Positions 1 to 5,393 of a DNA stretch of 5,480 nucleotides are shown here, one piece after another. The notes under the pieces were generated by a model, which had not been told where the DNA came from, made no database searches, and was given only the letters and a program-made list of their open reading frames with translations. The stretch comes from Chloroflexota bacterium (GTDB taxonomy: Bacteria; Chloroflexota; Chloroflexia; QHBQ01; JADMIH01), in NCBI GenBank assembly GCA_015478675.1, contig JADMIH010000223.1, positions 1-5,480 on the forward strand. Reading direction: 5' to 3'. The position numbers were made by a program, and so were the translations under genes. Every line of letters begins with the position of its first letter. The stretch's first letter is position 1.

Positions 1-2281
1 GGGGAAGGGTCTGCACTTCGTAAAGCACACGAGTGATATTTACCTGCGTGTTGGCGTCGAATACGAGCTTGCGCGAGAGGAGCAGCTTGTTATCATCATC
101 AACGAAGATCAAATATGTGTGATCTTGCTTGGCGAGTTGCTCCATAATGTGCTGACCGAGCTGGCAGGCATCGTCAGATTGCAAGCCTGGGTCGTGTGGG
201 TTCAGGAACGTCTCGCCGATATAAGGGTCCTGCGGGTCGTCATGTACGATTACATAGAGGGTGATAATTGGCCCCGATGGGGTACGCGACAGGACCATAT
301 CTATGCTGGCGGGCATTTCAAGAGTGGGAGGTCTAGTCCATGACCTGGAGGGGGTGCGACTCAGGATGGAAAGCACTTTGTTTCCGCCCTCGCGCAAGAT
401 TGCCGTGTGAGTTACGGCCTCACGTCCCGGCGGTAAGAGGGCTATCATTGCATCAGGTAGGGCGTCTCCAATGCTCACCGGGGCGGGAGTTCCCCAGGAA
501 GGGTACGCGAAAGCGTCGTGCCAGCGCTGGCCGTAAGCCACCTGTTGGCGTGCTTCGTAGTGGCTTGGGTTGCTTTCGAGCACCTGCCTGAACTCTCTCA
601 AAGCTACTTCGAAACCTTCTGAATAGCGAAGAGCTACAGCATAGAAGTAGCGGTAGAGCAGAGAGTCGGGCACAAGCTCCAGCATCTCTGAGAAGATAGC
701 AGCAGCAGCACGAGCCGCGCCTGCATCAACCTTGTACCCTCTGGCGCTTCTGGTTACACCCTTCTCCATTTCCAGCAGGGCGCTTCGGAAAAGAGTACGT
801 GCCTTCTCTATGTTGGGAAAGCGCTCGGCACTATCGCGTAGCGAGTGAGTGCCTATTATCTCAGTCACAGGCCCCGTCGGCAACTCAGGTAGGGAATCCA
901 CCAGGTATCCTGATTGCAGATCCTCGCGCCTTTGCAAAACAGGAGACGTTATCGTCTCTGTGTGGTGGTCTCTAGCCTCGCTATCCTCGCCTATATTGTC
1001 CAGGGTTGAATCCTCATCCAGGTGCGGTGAGGTGACTTTAGGCGCTGCGTCTATCTTCAGGACTTCGTACTGCTGTGGACTTGCGACTGCGGCCATGCCA
1101 AGGGCTTCACCCGTGTAGCTGGATGGAATCGCGGCATCGCGTGTGTGCCCCGTCTCGGCACGTATGGGCGTGAGGAGCTTGTAGCCTGGGAGTCCTGCCG
1201 GCGCAGGTAGTGCCGGCTTCTCGGGCACAACGTATGTTTCAGCAATCTTATCATGTAGACCTTGCCTGCGTGGGTACAAGGCGATCATAACAAAGCCCGC
1301 GCCAAGGGGCGCAAAGGAGAAAAAGTAGCCAAGCATACGTGCCAGGGCGCGTCCAAACTCAGGCGTACCGCCATCGGCGCGCACCACCTTTATACGCATC
1401 AGCCTCTTGCCCACGGTTTGCCCCCACACACTCCACTGTACGACGTGATAGGCGACGAAGATAAAGAGGGCAAGGCAGATAAATGGGCCGTATACTCCCA
1501 GCCAGCTCCAGAGGTCACGCGGCTCGTTGCGCGACCCCGCCCAGAGCAGGCCGGCGACGGTGCCCACCTGAAAGAGGGCCATAACTGCAAAGTCTATCAG
1601 CGCAGCTTTGAGGCGGGTGAAGAAGTTGACATAAAATGGCGCATAGCTATCCGGTATGGCGGCCCCGCCATCTATATCGGGGGGTGCCTGGCCGGCAGTA
1701 GCTGTTTCCGGGCCGGATGGTAGCGCCTGCGAGCCTACCGCAGAGGGATTGTAGCTGTGGGATGAGTAGTCGCCTCCGTATATGACGGCCCCGTGAAGGG
1801 GTGATTGCCCGGTCTGCGGGGGCGGAGGCCAGCCCACAGGCCCTGTTGGGTACTGTGGGTAGTAGGGCATGTGTGACACGATGGGAGGGGGCTGTGGTGG
1901 CGCTGAAACGCTTGTGCCCTGGAAGGTATCTGATGAGACTGGAGGCGGGGTTGCCCTGCGGTAAGCGGTGACGATAAATATATGGTCGCCTGTGCGCGAG
2001 TCTGTGCCCTGCCAACCCGCCAGGTCATACCGCGAAGTATCAGCCCAGGAGGTGCCTTCAGGCGCGGGTATAGCACGCATATCAAGGAGGGCGCGCGACC
2101 ACGGATCATCGGGCCACGCGCCTGTGATAGAAAATAGGCGCAGCGGCGGCGCGTCTGTAGAAAGGGCGCTAGCTGCGTCGCTATTTACAGCGCCAAGTAC
2201 CTGGCGCGCGTAGTTCAGGTCGGGCGCGGCGCCTTGCTTCCAGATGAAAATTTGCGCCAGACGACCGGCATTACCAGCCAT
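1..2281 (-). CDS. RDD-family multidomain membrane protein with TPR-like segment (partial, C-terminus beyond window)
   Basis: I translated this frame by hand. It is open for 760 codons from ATG at 2281 to the window edge with no stop, so the C-terminus is missing. Residues 1-110 form an unrecognised, apparently soluble domain. Residues 111-210 are a Pro/Gly/Tyr-rich linker (PPQPPP, WPPPPQTG). Residues 223-352 are an RDD domain: R223 and D230 in TRLKAALIDF, GQTVGKRLMRIKVV at 287-300, and QGLHDK with D344 near the end. Three hydrophobic segments lie near 226-248, 261-281 and 313-335. Residues 353-485 are low-complexity and acidic. Residues 488-585 are helical and TPR-like (IFSEMLELVPDS, ALREFRQVLESNP). 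Residues 600-760 form an unrecognised, probably alpha/beta domain. RDD proteins are mostly poorly characterised, and some are linked to ion or compatible-solute transport. The role here is unknown; a membrane scaffold or sensor is possible. ATG 2281 is the only standard start after the in-frame stop at 2300-2302. Confidence 0.9.
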   Translation of the reverse strand, partial: MAGNAGRLAQIFIWKQGAAPDLNYARQVLGAVNSDAASALSTDAPPLRLFSITGAWPDDPWSRALLDMRAIPAPEGTSWADTSRYDLAGWQGTDSRTGDHIFIVTAYRRATPPPVSSDTFQGTSVSAPPQPPPIVSHMPYYPQYPTGPVGWPPPPQTGQSPLHGAVIYGGDYSSHSYNPSAVGSQALPSGPETATAGQAPPDIDGGAAIPDSYAPFYVNFFTRLKAALIDFAVMALFQVGTVAGLLWAGSRNEPRDLWSWLGVYGPFICLALFIFVAYHVVQWSVWGQTVGKRLMRIKVVRADGGTPEFGRALARMLGYFFSFAPLGAGFVMIALYPRRQGLHDKIAETYVVPEKPALPAPAGLPGYKLLTPIRAETGHTRDAAIPSSYTGEALGMAAVASPQQYEVLKIDAAPKVTSPHLDEDSTLDNIGEDSEARDHHTETITSPVLQRREDLQSGYLVDSLPELPTGPVTEIIGTHSLRDSAERFPNIEKARTLFRSALLEMEKGVTRSARGYKVDAGAARAAAAIFSEMLELVPDSLLYRYFYAVALRYSEGFEVALREFRQVLESNPSHYEARQQVAYGQRWHDAFAYPSWGTPAPVSIGDALPDAMIALLPPGREAVTHTAILREGGNKVLSILSRTPSRSWTRPPTLEMPASIDMVLSRTPSGPIITLYVIVHDDPQDPYIGETFLNPHDPGLQSDDACQLGQHIMEQLAKQDHTYLIFVDDDNKLLLSRKLVFDANTQVNITRVLYEVQTLP

Positions 2282-2301
2282 GGTCTGCCATTTTTCCTCT
2301 C
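2271..2301 (-). promoter_or_regulatory. Ribosome-binding region with a 6-codon ORF overlapping the RDD gene start
   Basis: On the minus strand a GAGAGG Shine-Dalgarno-like sequence (2301-2296) lies only 4 nt before an ATG at 2291. It is 14 nt before the ATG at 2281 that opens the long gene. The upstream ATG encodes only MADHGW and stops with TAA at 2273-2271, just inside the long gene in another frame. The site is therefore spaced better for the tiny ORF than for the gene. Translational coupling or re-initiation is possible, but a simple long-spacer initiation at 2281 would also work. Confidence 0.4.
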
Positions 2302-2330
2302 AACAGATGGGCCTTACATATCTCGTATAT

Positions 2331-2342
2331 CCCTGGCCAGGG
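2331..2342. repeat. Perfect 12-bp palindrome CCCTGGCCAGGG
   Basis: CCCTGGCCAGGG is an exact 12-base palindrome about 50 bases upstream of the RDD gene start. Its last two bases are the first two of the left target duplication of the adjacent mobile element. Its position suits an operator for the RDD gene, but a 12-base palindrome alone does not show that. It may also simply mark a preferred insertion site. Confidence 0.4.
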
Positions 2343-2348
2343 TTAATT

Positions 2349-2480
2349 GAGGCATGGGCATAATTCATTTTTCACGCGTAGAGGCGCGCCAAATAGACCG
2401 CCAAACTGCCCATATTGGCCCCAGTGGGCCAATGCTGTGAGCGTGAAATTCCGCCTGATTTTGAATTATGACCATGCCTC
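2349..2480. mobile_element. MITE-like element, 132 bp, with 19-bp TIRs and 8-bp target duplication
   Basis: The left end GAGGCATGGGCATAATTCA (2349-2367) is the reverse complement of the right end TGAATTATGACCATGCCTC (2462-2480) at 18 of 19 positions. Immediately outside each end is the same octamer GGTTAATT (2341-2348 and 2481-2488), as expected of a target-site duplication. Inside are a further subterminal inverted pair TTTCACGC/GCGTGAAA (2370-2377 and 2441-2448), a GGCGCGCC palindrome (2383-2390) and a central hairpin (2414-2433). There is no transposase reading frame, so it would need one supplied in trans. Several insertion-sequence families make 8-bp duplications, and I cannot assign this element to one from its ends. 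It lies in a divergent promoter region and could affect either gene. Confidence 0.8.
2414..2433. repeat. Central hairpin of the MITE-like element
   Basis: ATTGGCCC (2414-2421) and GGGCCAAT (2426-2433) pair perfectly over 8 bp around a CAGT loop. The hairpin's centre is about 9 bases from the centre of the element's terminal repeats, so the element is not one simple long palindrome. Such internal pairing is common in short non-autonomous elements. Confidence 0.6.
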
Positions 2481-2676
2481 GGTTAATTACTCCTGTGTAT
2501 ACTTCTACTCAAGAGTACTGGCATTGTAGCATAGGGCCTGAAGGGTAACAATGGCCTGGCAGGGGTATGTTAGAGGTATCTATATTTAGCCGGTGGTACT
2601 AATCACATGGCGCTGTGGAGCATAATCTGTACCTTTCGGCGCTCGCTAAGGTTGCGCACGACCCGCAGCAGGGGAT

Positions 2677-2696
2677 AAGGTGCGGCAAGGTGCGCA
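2677..2696. repeat. Two-copy 10-bp tandem repeat
   Basis: AAGGTGCGGC (2677-2686) is followed directly by AAGGTGCGCA (2687-2696), identical at 9 of 10 positions. A related AAGGTTGCGCA occurs at 2648-2658. The second unit runs into the left arm of the large hairpin at 2689, so the repeat may be a degenerate part of the same dispersed element. No function is evident. Confidence 0.35.
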
Positions 2697-2738
2697 GAGG
2701 ACGCGAAGGTTATACAGAAGCCGCGTCCTCTGCGCACC
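2689..2738. repeat. 17-bp perfect inverted repeat (hairpin), 16-nt loop
   Basis: GGTGCGCAGAGGACGCG (2689-2705) pairs without mismatch with CGCGTCCTCTGCGCACC (2722-2738) around a 16-base loop. There is no T-run after either arm, and it sits between divergent genes where a terminator is not expected. I see no target duplication at its borders. It most resembles a REP/BIME-type dispersed intergenic palindrome, but one copy cannot prove that. A structured RNA or a regulatory cruciform are alternatives. Confidence 0.65.
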
Positions 2739-2861
2739 ACGTACAATGTACAGGCACAGCGGTCAGCCGTCATTCGCACATAAGACCGTAACTGTGTAGT
2801 GGAACGAAGGGATAAAGCCGGTTGGGTGTAGCCGGCAATCCACGACCCAGAGGATCTGTCG

Positions 2862-2867
2862 TATAAT
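2862..2867 (+). promoter_or_regulatory. -10 box TATAAT of the solute-binding protein gene; likely leaderless transcript
   Basis: A perfect TATAAT ends 7 bases before the A of the ATG at 2875, so normal sigma-70 geometry would start transcription at about 2874. No Shine-Dalgarno lies upstream of the ATG. There is also no alternative start codon back to the in-frame TAG at 2797-2799. Together these point to a leaderless mRNA. No good -35 hexamer is present around 2839-2845, so activation by a bound protein or an atypical sigma contact is possible. Confidence 0.6.
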
Positions 2868-2874
2868 TATAGAT

Positions 2875-4605
2875 ATGCAGCGATTTACTTTTAGCGCTTC
2901 GCGGCGCAGCGCTTTGCTTTGTCTACTTATAACGACGCTAGTAGCCGCAGGGTGCGATCTTCTCCCCGGGCCCGATACGCCGCGCTCCCCCAGAACGCCT
3001 ACCGCTGTGCCACCTCCAACGGCTACTGTGCCGCCCGACAAGAGGGGAGGTACTCTGACCGTCAGCATGGCTGCCGACGTCACCTCGCTCAATCCGTGGC
3101 TCGCGGGTAATGACGAAGGCGCACAGAAGATTAGCCGTCTTATCTTCAACGGCCTGACGCGTCTCGATAACCGTCTGCAACCACAGCCTGATTTAGCCGA
3201 AAGCTGGGACGTATCTGCCGATGGCACCTCGCTCACATTCCACCTGCGCAAGGGCGTTTTGTGGCAGGATGGCAAGCCTTTTACCGCTCAGGATGTTGTC
3301 TGGTCATACAATGTGATGGCAGCCCTGCCGGTGGACCCTTCATCTCTACTTGGCGCTTCGCTCGTTCCCATTCAGCAGACCATCGAGAGCGTACAGGCGG
3401 TTGACCCTGTTAGCTATACTGTGCGCTTCAGCCTCAAGCGGCGCTATTCGCCTATTTTGGCCGACCTCGCACTGCCTATTCTCCCCAGTCATATTCTATC
3501 GGGCACTACAGCCGATAAGCTTTCTGCTTTGCCTTTCAACAGTAATCCTGTTGGCACGGGGCCTTACGCCTTCGACAAGAGGGTACCCGACCAGTCTGTG
3601 TTATTGAAATCGAACCCGCGCTACTTTGCGGGAGAGCCGCCCATAGGCAACATCAACTTCCTGGTGGCTCCGCCCAGTAACCTTGCGCTGGCCGAAGATG
3701 CTATCCGAAAGGGTCAATTGCTCCTCGCGCAACTGCCACCTGGTGATGCGGAGAAACTTGTAAAGGAGGGCAAGGGCATACGCGGTGGAGCTTACGATGA
3801 GCTTGGTTATGACTTCGTGGCCTTCAACTTGCGCCCGCCACGCCCTTTCAGCGACACGCGCTTGCGCCAGGCGTGGGCATTGGCCCTCGACAAGCCGGGG
3901 CTGACTTTCGCTGCGACCGCAGGGGAGGGCGATCCGGTCTGGAGCGACATCAATAAAGCATCGTGGGCCTACGATCCCAACGTTCCCAAGCCCGGTGGCA
4001 ACCCCGAAGCCGCGCGCAAGCTGCTGGCCGACGCTGGGTGGGTAGACAAGAATAATGATGGTATTCTGGAGAAAGCTGGTAAGCCGTTGCAGGTTTCTCT
4101 TTATGTGCGTTCGGACAACCCTGTGCGGCGCAAGGCAGCGCAGGCGATGGTTGAGCCGCTAAAGAGGGTGGGTATCGGTGTAAAGGTGCAACTCGCGGAT
4201 TTCGAGACCGCCTTGCTGGGGCGGCTTAGCCCGAATGCACAACCTCCCTTTGATTTTGATGTTGTGATGCTCGGCTACACGCGCACAGGTGTAGACCCCG
4301 ACGACTTTCTCCTATTTCATTCGAGCCAGATACCGACACAAGCGGCACCCGCAGGGCTGAACTTTACCGGCTTCAACGCTCCTGAGTACGATGATCTATC
4401 AGTGAAAGCTCGCAACAGCTACGATTTTGGGGAGCGCAAAGATATTTATGCTCGCATGCAGAGCATTATCGCCGACCAGATGCCCTACTATTATCTATGG
4501 TCGCAAAAGTTCGGTGTGGTGGCAGGCCCAAAGCTCAAAGGCGATATAGACTTTTCATCACCTTTATACATGTGGAACATTACTCAGTGGTACATTGAGA
4601 AGTAG
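2875..4605 (+). CDS. ABC transporter family 5 solute-binding lipoprotein (peptide/oligopeptide type)
   Basis: The 576-residue product belongs to the SBP_bac_5 (DppA/OppA-like) family, which captures peptides, nickel or sugars outside the membrane and passes them to an ABC permease. Residues 1-26 form a lipoprotein signal: R3, R10 and R11, a hydrophobic core at 13-25, then VAAGC with C27 as the lipid-modified residue. A Pro/Thr-rich tether follows (about 30-56), then GGTLTVSMAADVTSLNPW near 58-75. The family signature region is LAESWDVSADGTSLTFHLRK (107-126) with FTAQDVVWSYN (136-146). NPVGTGPY is at 224-231, and a DKNNDGILEK loop at 391-400, typical of the family, may bind calcium. The length is close to the family norm and the frame is intact. 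The substrate cannot be read from sequence. No permease or ATPase gene is adjacent and a terminator follows 58 bases after the stop, so it is probably expressed alone. Confidence 0.95.
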   Translation: MQRFTFSASRRSALLCLLITTLVAAGCDLLPGPDTPRSPRTPTAVPPPTATVPPDKRGGTLTVSMAADVTSLNPWLAGNDEGAQKISRLIFNGLTRLDNRLQPQPDLAESWDVSADGTSLTFHLRKGVLWQDGKPFTAQDVVWSYNVMAALPVDPSSLLGASLVPIQQTIESVQAVDPVSYTVRFSLKRRYSPILADLALPILPSHILSGTTADKLSALPFNSNPVGTGPYAFDKRVPDQSVLLKSNPRYFAGEPPIGNINFLVAPPSNLALAEDAIRKGQLLLAQLPPGDAEKLVKEGKGIRGGAYDELGYDFVAFNLRPPRPFSDTRLRQAWALALDKPGLTFAATAGEGDPVWSDINKASWAYDPNVPKPGGNPEAARKLLADAGWVDKNNDGILEKAGKPLQVSLYVRSDNPVRRKAAQAMVEPLKRVGIGVKVQLADFETALLGRLSPNAQPPFDFDVVMLGYTRTGVDPDDFLLFHSSQIPTQAAPAGLNFTGFNAPEYDDLSVKARNSYDFGERKDIYARMQSIIADQMPYYYLWSQKFGVVAGPKLKGDIDFSSPLYMWNITQWYIEK

Positions 4606-4663
4606 GGGCGCGGGAATGGTATGAGGGCGTGGCGTGGCGCAACCCTGAAGGTGAACAAGGCAG

Positions 4664-4711
4664 CAAAGAAGCCTTACCGGGGAGGAGGAGAACTCCGGTA
4701 AGGCTTCTTTG
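4664..4711. terminator. Bidirectional Rho-independent terminator
   Basis: CAAAGAAGCCTTACCGG (4664-4680) pairs perfectly over 17 bp with CCGGTAAGGCTTCTTTG (4695-4711) around a 14-base purine-rich loop. Because the arms end in AAAGAA and TTCTTT, either strand reads as a GC-rich stem followed by a short T-rich run. It lies between the ends of the plus-strand solute-binding gene (58 bases after its stop) and the minus-strand small gene (about 148 bases after its stop), as expected for a terminator shared by convergent genes. The T-run is short, so termination may be incomplete. No gene was seen in 4712-4858. Confidence 0.85.
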
Positions 4712-4858
4712 TTGGCGTTGCCGGGCATCAAGAGCTTTGCCGCAACAAAACGCCGGTTTGTGCCTGGTTTCCCTGGCTCTACTCAGTAACCGGGGGTGCT
4801 AGCTCACGGTGGCGTTGAAGCATTAGCTGCGTTCCGTCTGATCCTGCCTGCTTGCCCA

Positions 4859-5107
4859 CTACCGGCCCTGGGCCAGTTCCTTGCTCATGTTTTGCATATG
4901 CTCTTTGGCCGCGACGTCTACCTTCTCCTGAATGGAGCGGCCCACTTCCTGGTTGCTGAGGGTGCCCGCAAGGGCAGAGATTGCTCTCATCGTTGCCAGT
5001 TCGCCTAGTACTAGATCGGGCGCAGGGTCCCCTCCATGGATCAGCAACCAGAGTTTTATTATCCAGATGGGGTCTAGCGAATGTTCAAAGACAGTATGCT
5101 TATTCAC
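4859..5107 (-). CDS. Small protein of unknown function, 82 residues
   Basis: This is a complete frame starting with GTG (5107-5105), read as Met, and ending in TAG. The start is set by a good AGGAG six bases upstream, and the gene converges on the terminator at 4664-4711. I do not recognise the family. The N-terminal third has a hydrophobic, Trp-rich stretch LDPIWIIKLWLLIHGGDPAPD (11-31) that is too short and interrupted for a confident membrane helix. Residues 35-80 look helical and charged (ELATMRAISALAGTLSN, then RSIQEKVDVAAKEHMQNMSKEL). There is no cysteine and no signal peptide. The product is probably a small soluble or membrane-associated helical protein. Overlapping plus-strand frames lack a comparable ribosome-binding site. 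Confidence 0.7.
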   Translation of the reverse strand: MNKHTVFEHSLDPIWIIKLWLLIHGGDPAPDLVLGELATMRAISALAGTLSNQEVGRSIQEKVDVAAKEHMQNMSKELAQGR

Positions 5108-5113
5108 AACTTG

Positions 5114-5118
5114 CTCCT
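5114..5118 (-). promoter_or_regulatory. Shine-Dalgarno AGGAG that sets the GTG start of the small gene
   Basis: On the minus strand AAAAGGAGCAAGTT precedes GTG, with AGGAG at 5118-5114 and a 6-base spacer. This near-ideal spacing supports the GTG at 5107 over the downstream ATG codons, and it is the strongest reason to treat this frame as a real gene. Confidence 0.8.
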
Positions 5119-5201
5119 TTTAAGTTATACAGCGATGCTGTAGATAGTAGTGTCACAGCCGAGAGGAGGGATTCTGCCCGACTGCGGTCTGCCCTGCCGC
5201 C

Positions 5202-5227
5202 GAGTGAGGAGATGCCGTCTCTCACTC
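5202..5227. repeat. Hairpin in the leader of the small gene
   Basis: GAGTGAGGAGA (5202-5212) pairs with TCTCTCACTC (5218-5227) over 10 bp with one bulged G and a TGCCG loop. It lies about 95-120 bases upstream of the small gene's GTG and would be in its 5' untranslated region if transcription starts near 5231. It has no T-run. It could stabilise the leader or regulate translation, and it does not match a riboswitch class I know. Confidence 0.45.
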
Positions 5228-5237
5228 ACAGTTTGAT

Positions 5238-5243
5238 GTTATA
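5238..5243 (-). promoter_or_regulatory. Possible -10 box (TATAAC) of the small gene
   Basis: On the minus strand TATAAC sits at 5243-5238, predicting transcription from about 5231 and a leader of roughly 124 bases. No convincing -35 hexamer is present about 17 bases upstream, so this is tentative. Support comes from the direct repeats that would fall just upstream of the -35 position. Another TATAAC at 5129-5124 is too close to the Shine-Dalgarno to serve well. Confidence 0.3.
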
Positions 5244-5270
5244 CCAACAAGCGCCCGACGGTATCCGTAG

Positions 5271-5302
5271 GATTACTTAACTCTACGGCTGTGATTACTT
5301 AA
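5271..5302. repeat. 10-bp direct repeats GATTACTTAA at 22-bp spacing
   Basis: GATTACTTAA occurs exactly at 5271-5280 and 5293-5302, a start-to-start distance of 22 bp or about two helical turns. A 6-bp inverted pair CCGTAG/CTACGG (5265-5270 and 5283-5288) interleaves with the first copy. If the small gene's promoter is at 5238-5243, the repeats span about -40 to -71, where activators often bind. The protein that might bind is unknown. Confidence 0.45.
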
Positions 5303-5340
5303 TTCACCTTACGCACTCTGGGCCAGTTCATAGTTGGTCT

Positions 5341-5393
5341 TTGACAAATGAACTATCCTTTGTCAATTCCGAACACAGCGAGGAATGACAAAG
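5341..5393. repeat. Overlapping, mutually exclusive inverted repeats built on TGACAAA
   Basis: TTGACAAA (5341-5348) pairs with TTTGTCAA (5359-5366). The same middle arm, extended as CTTTGTCAATTCC (5358-5370), also pairs with GGAATGACAAAG (5382-5393), giving 12 bp with one bulged A and an 11-base loop. Only one of the two hairpins can form at a time. TGACAAA therefore appears three times in alternating orientation. There is no T-run for a terminator. A multi-site operator or a switchable RNA structure are both possible. Confidence 0.4.

Larger units (their letters stand above)
2282..2874. other. Divergent intergenic region, 593 bases
   Basis: This stretch separates two divergently transcribed genes and carries no coding sequence I can support. 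From left to right it holds the RDD gene's ribosome-binding region, a 12-base palindrome, a MITE-like element with target duplication, and about 190 bases (2489-2676) with no clear structure. A partial tandem repeat, a 17-bp hairpin and the promoter of the solute-binding protein follow. A small reading frame at 2347-2529 only crosses the inserted element and has no ribosome-binding site. No tRNA or rRNA was seen. Confidence 0.7.

Noticed and set aside
1262..2213. Several frames of 81-153 codons on both strands between 1262 and 2213
   Set aside because: They lie over the continuous minus-strand RDD frame in other phases. Their translations are compositionally odd and featureless, whereas the RDD frame has recognisable motifs throughout.
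2341..2488. Integron attC-like site
   Set aside because: Size and imperfect dyad symmetry are similar, but GTTAATT does not fit the GTTRRRY core and the GGTTAATT copies are direct, not inverted, repeats. A target duplication explains them better.
2347..2529. 60-codon plus-strand frame
   Set aside because: It begins in the target duplication and runs through the inverted repeats of the MITE-like element. It has no Shine-Dalgarno and no protein-like pattern.
2588..2606. Resemblance of GCCGGTGGTACTAAT to the 3' end of 23S rRNA
   Set aside because: The match is short and interrupted by an insertion, and no surrounding rRNA sequence is present.
2763..3275. 170-codon minus-strand frame overlapping the start of the solute-binding gene
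   Set aside because: It is antisense to a clearly real gene, has a low-complexity Arg/Ser/Pro-rich translation, no recognisable domain, and runs across the promoter and hairpin-side DNA. It is a shadow frame.
4859..5107. Double-glycine bacteriocin-type leader in the 82-residue protein (GG at residues 25-26)
   Set aside because: The preceding residues fit the leader consensus poorly, with no ELS/LSxxEL-type motif. No peptidase-containing transporter is nearby, and the C-terminal part is a long charged helix.
4932..5280. Plus-strand frames of 63 and 99 codons overlapping the small gene
   Set aside because: They are antisense to the small gene, lack ribosome-binding sites, and cross the leader hairpin. 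The minus-strand frame has the stronger start signal.
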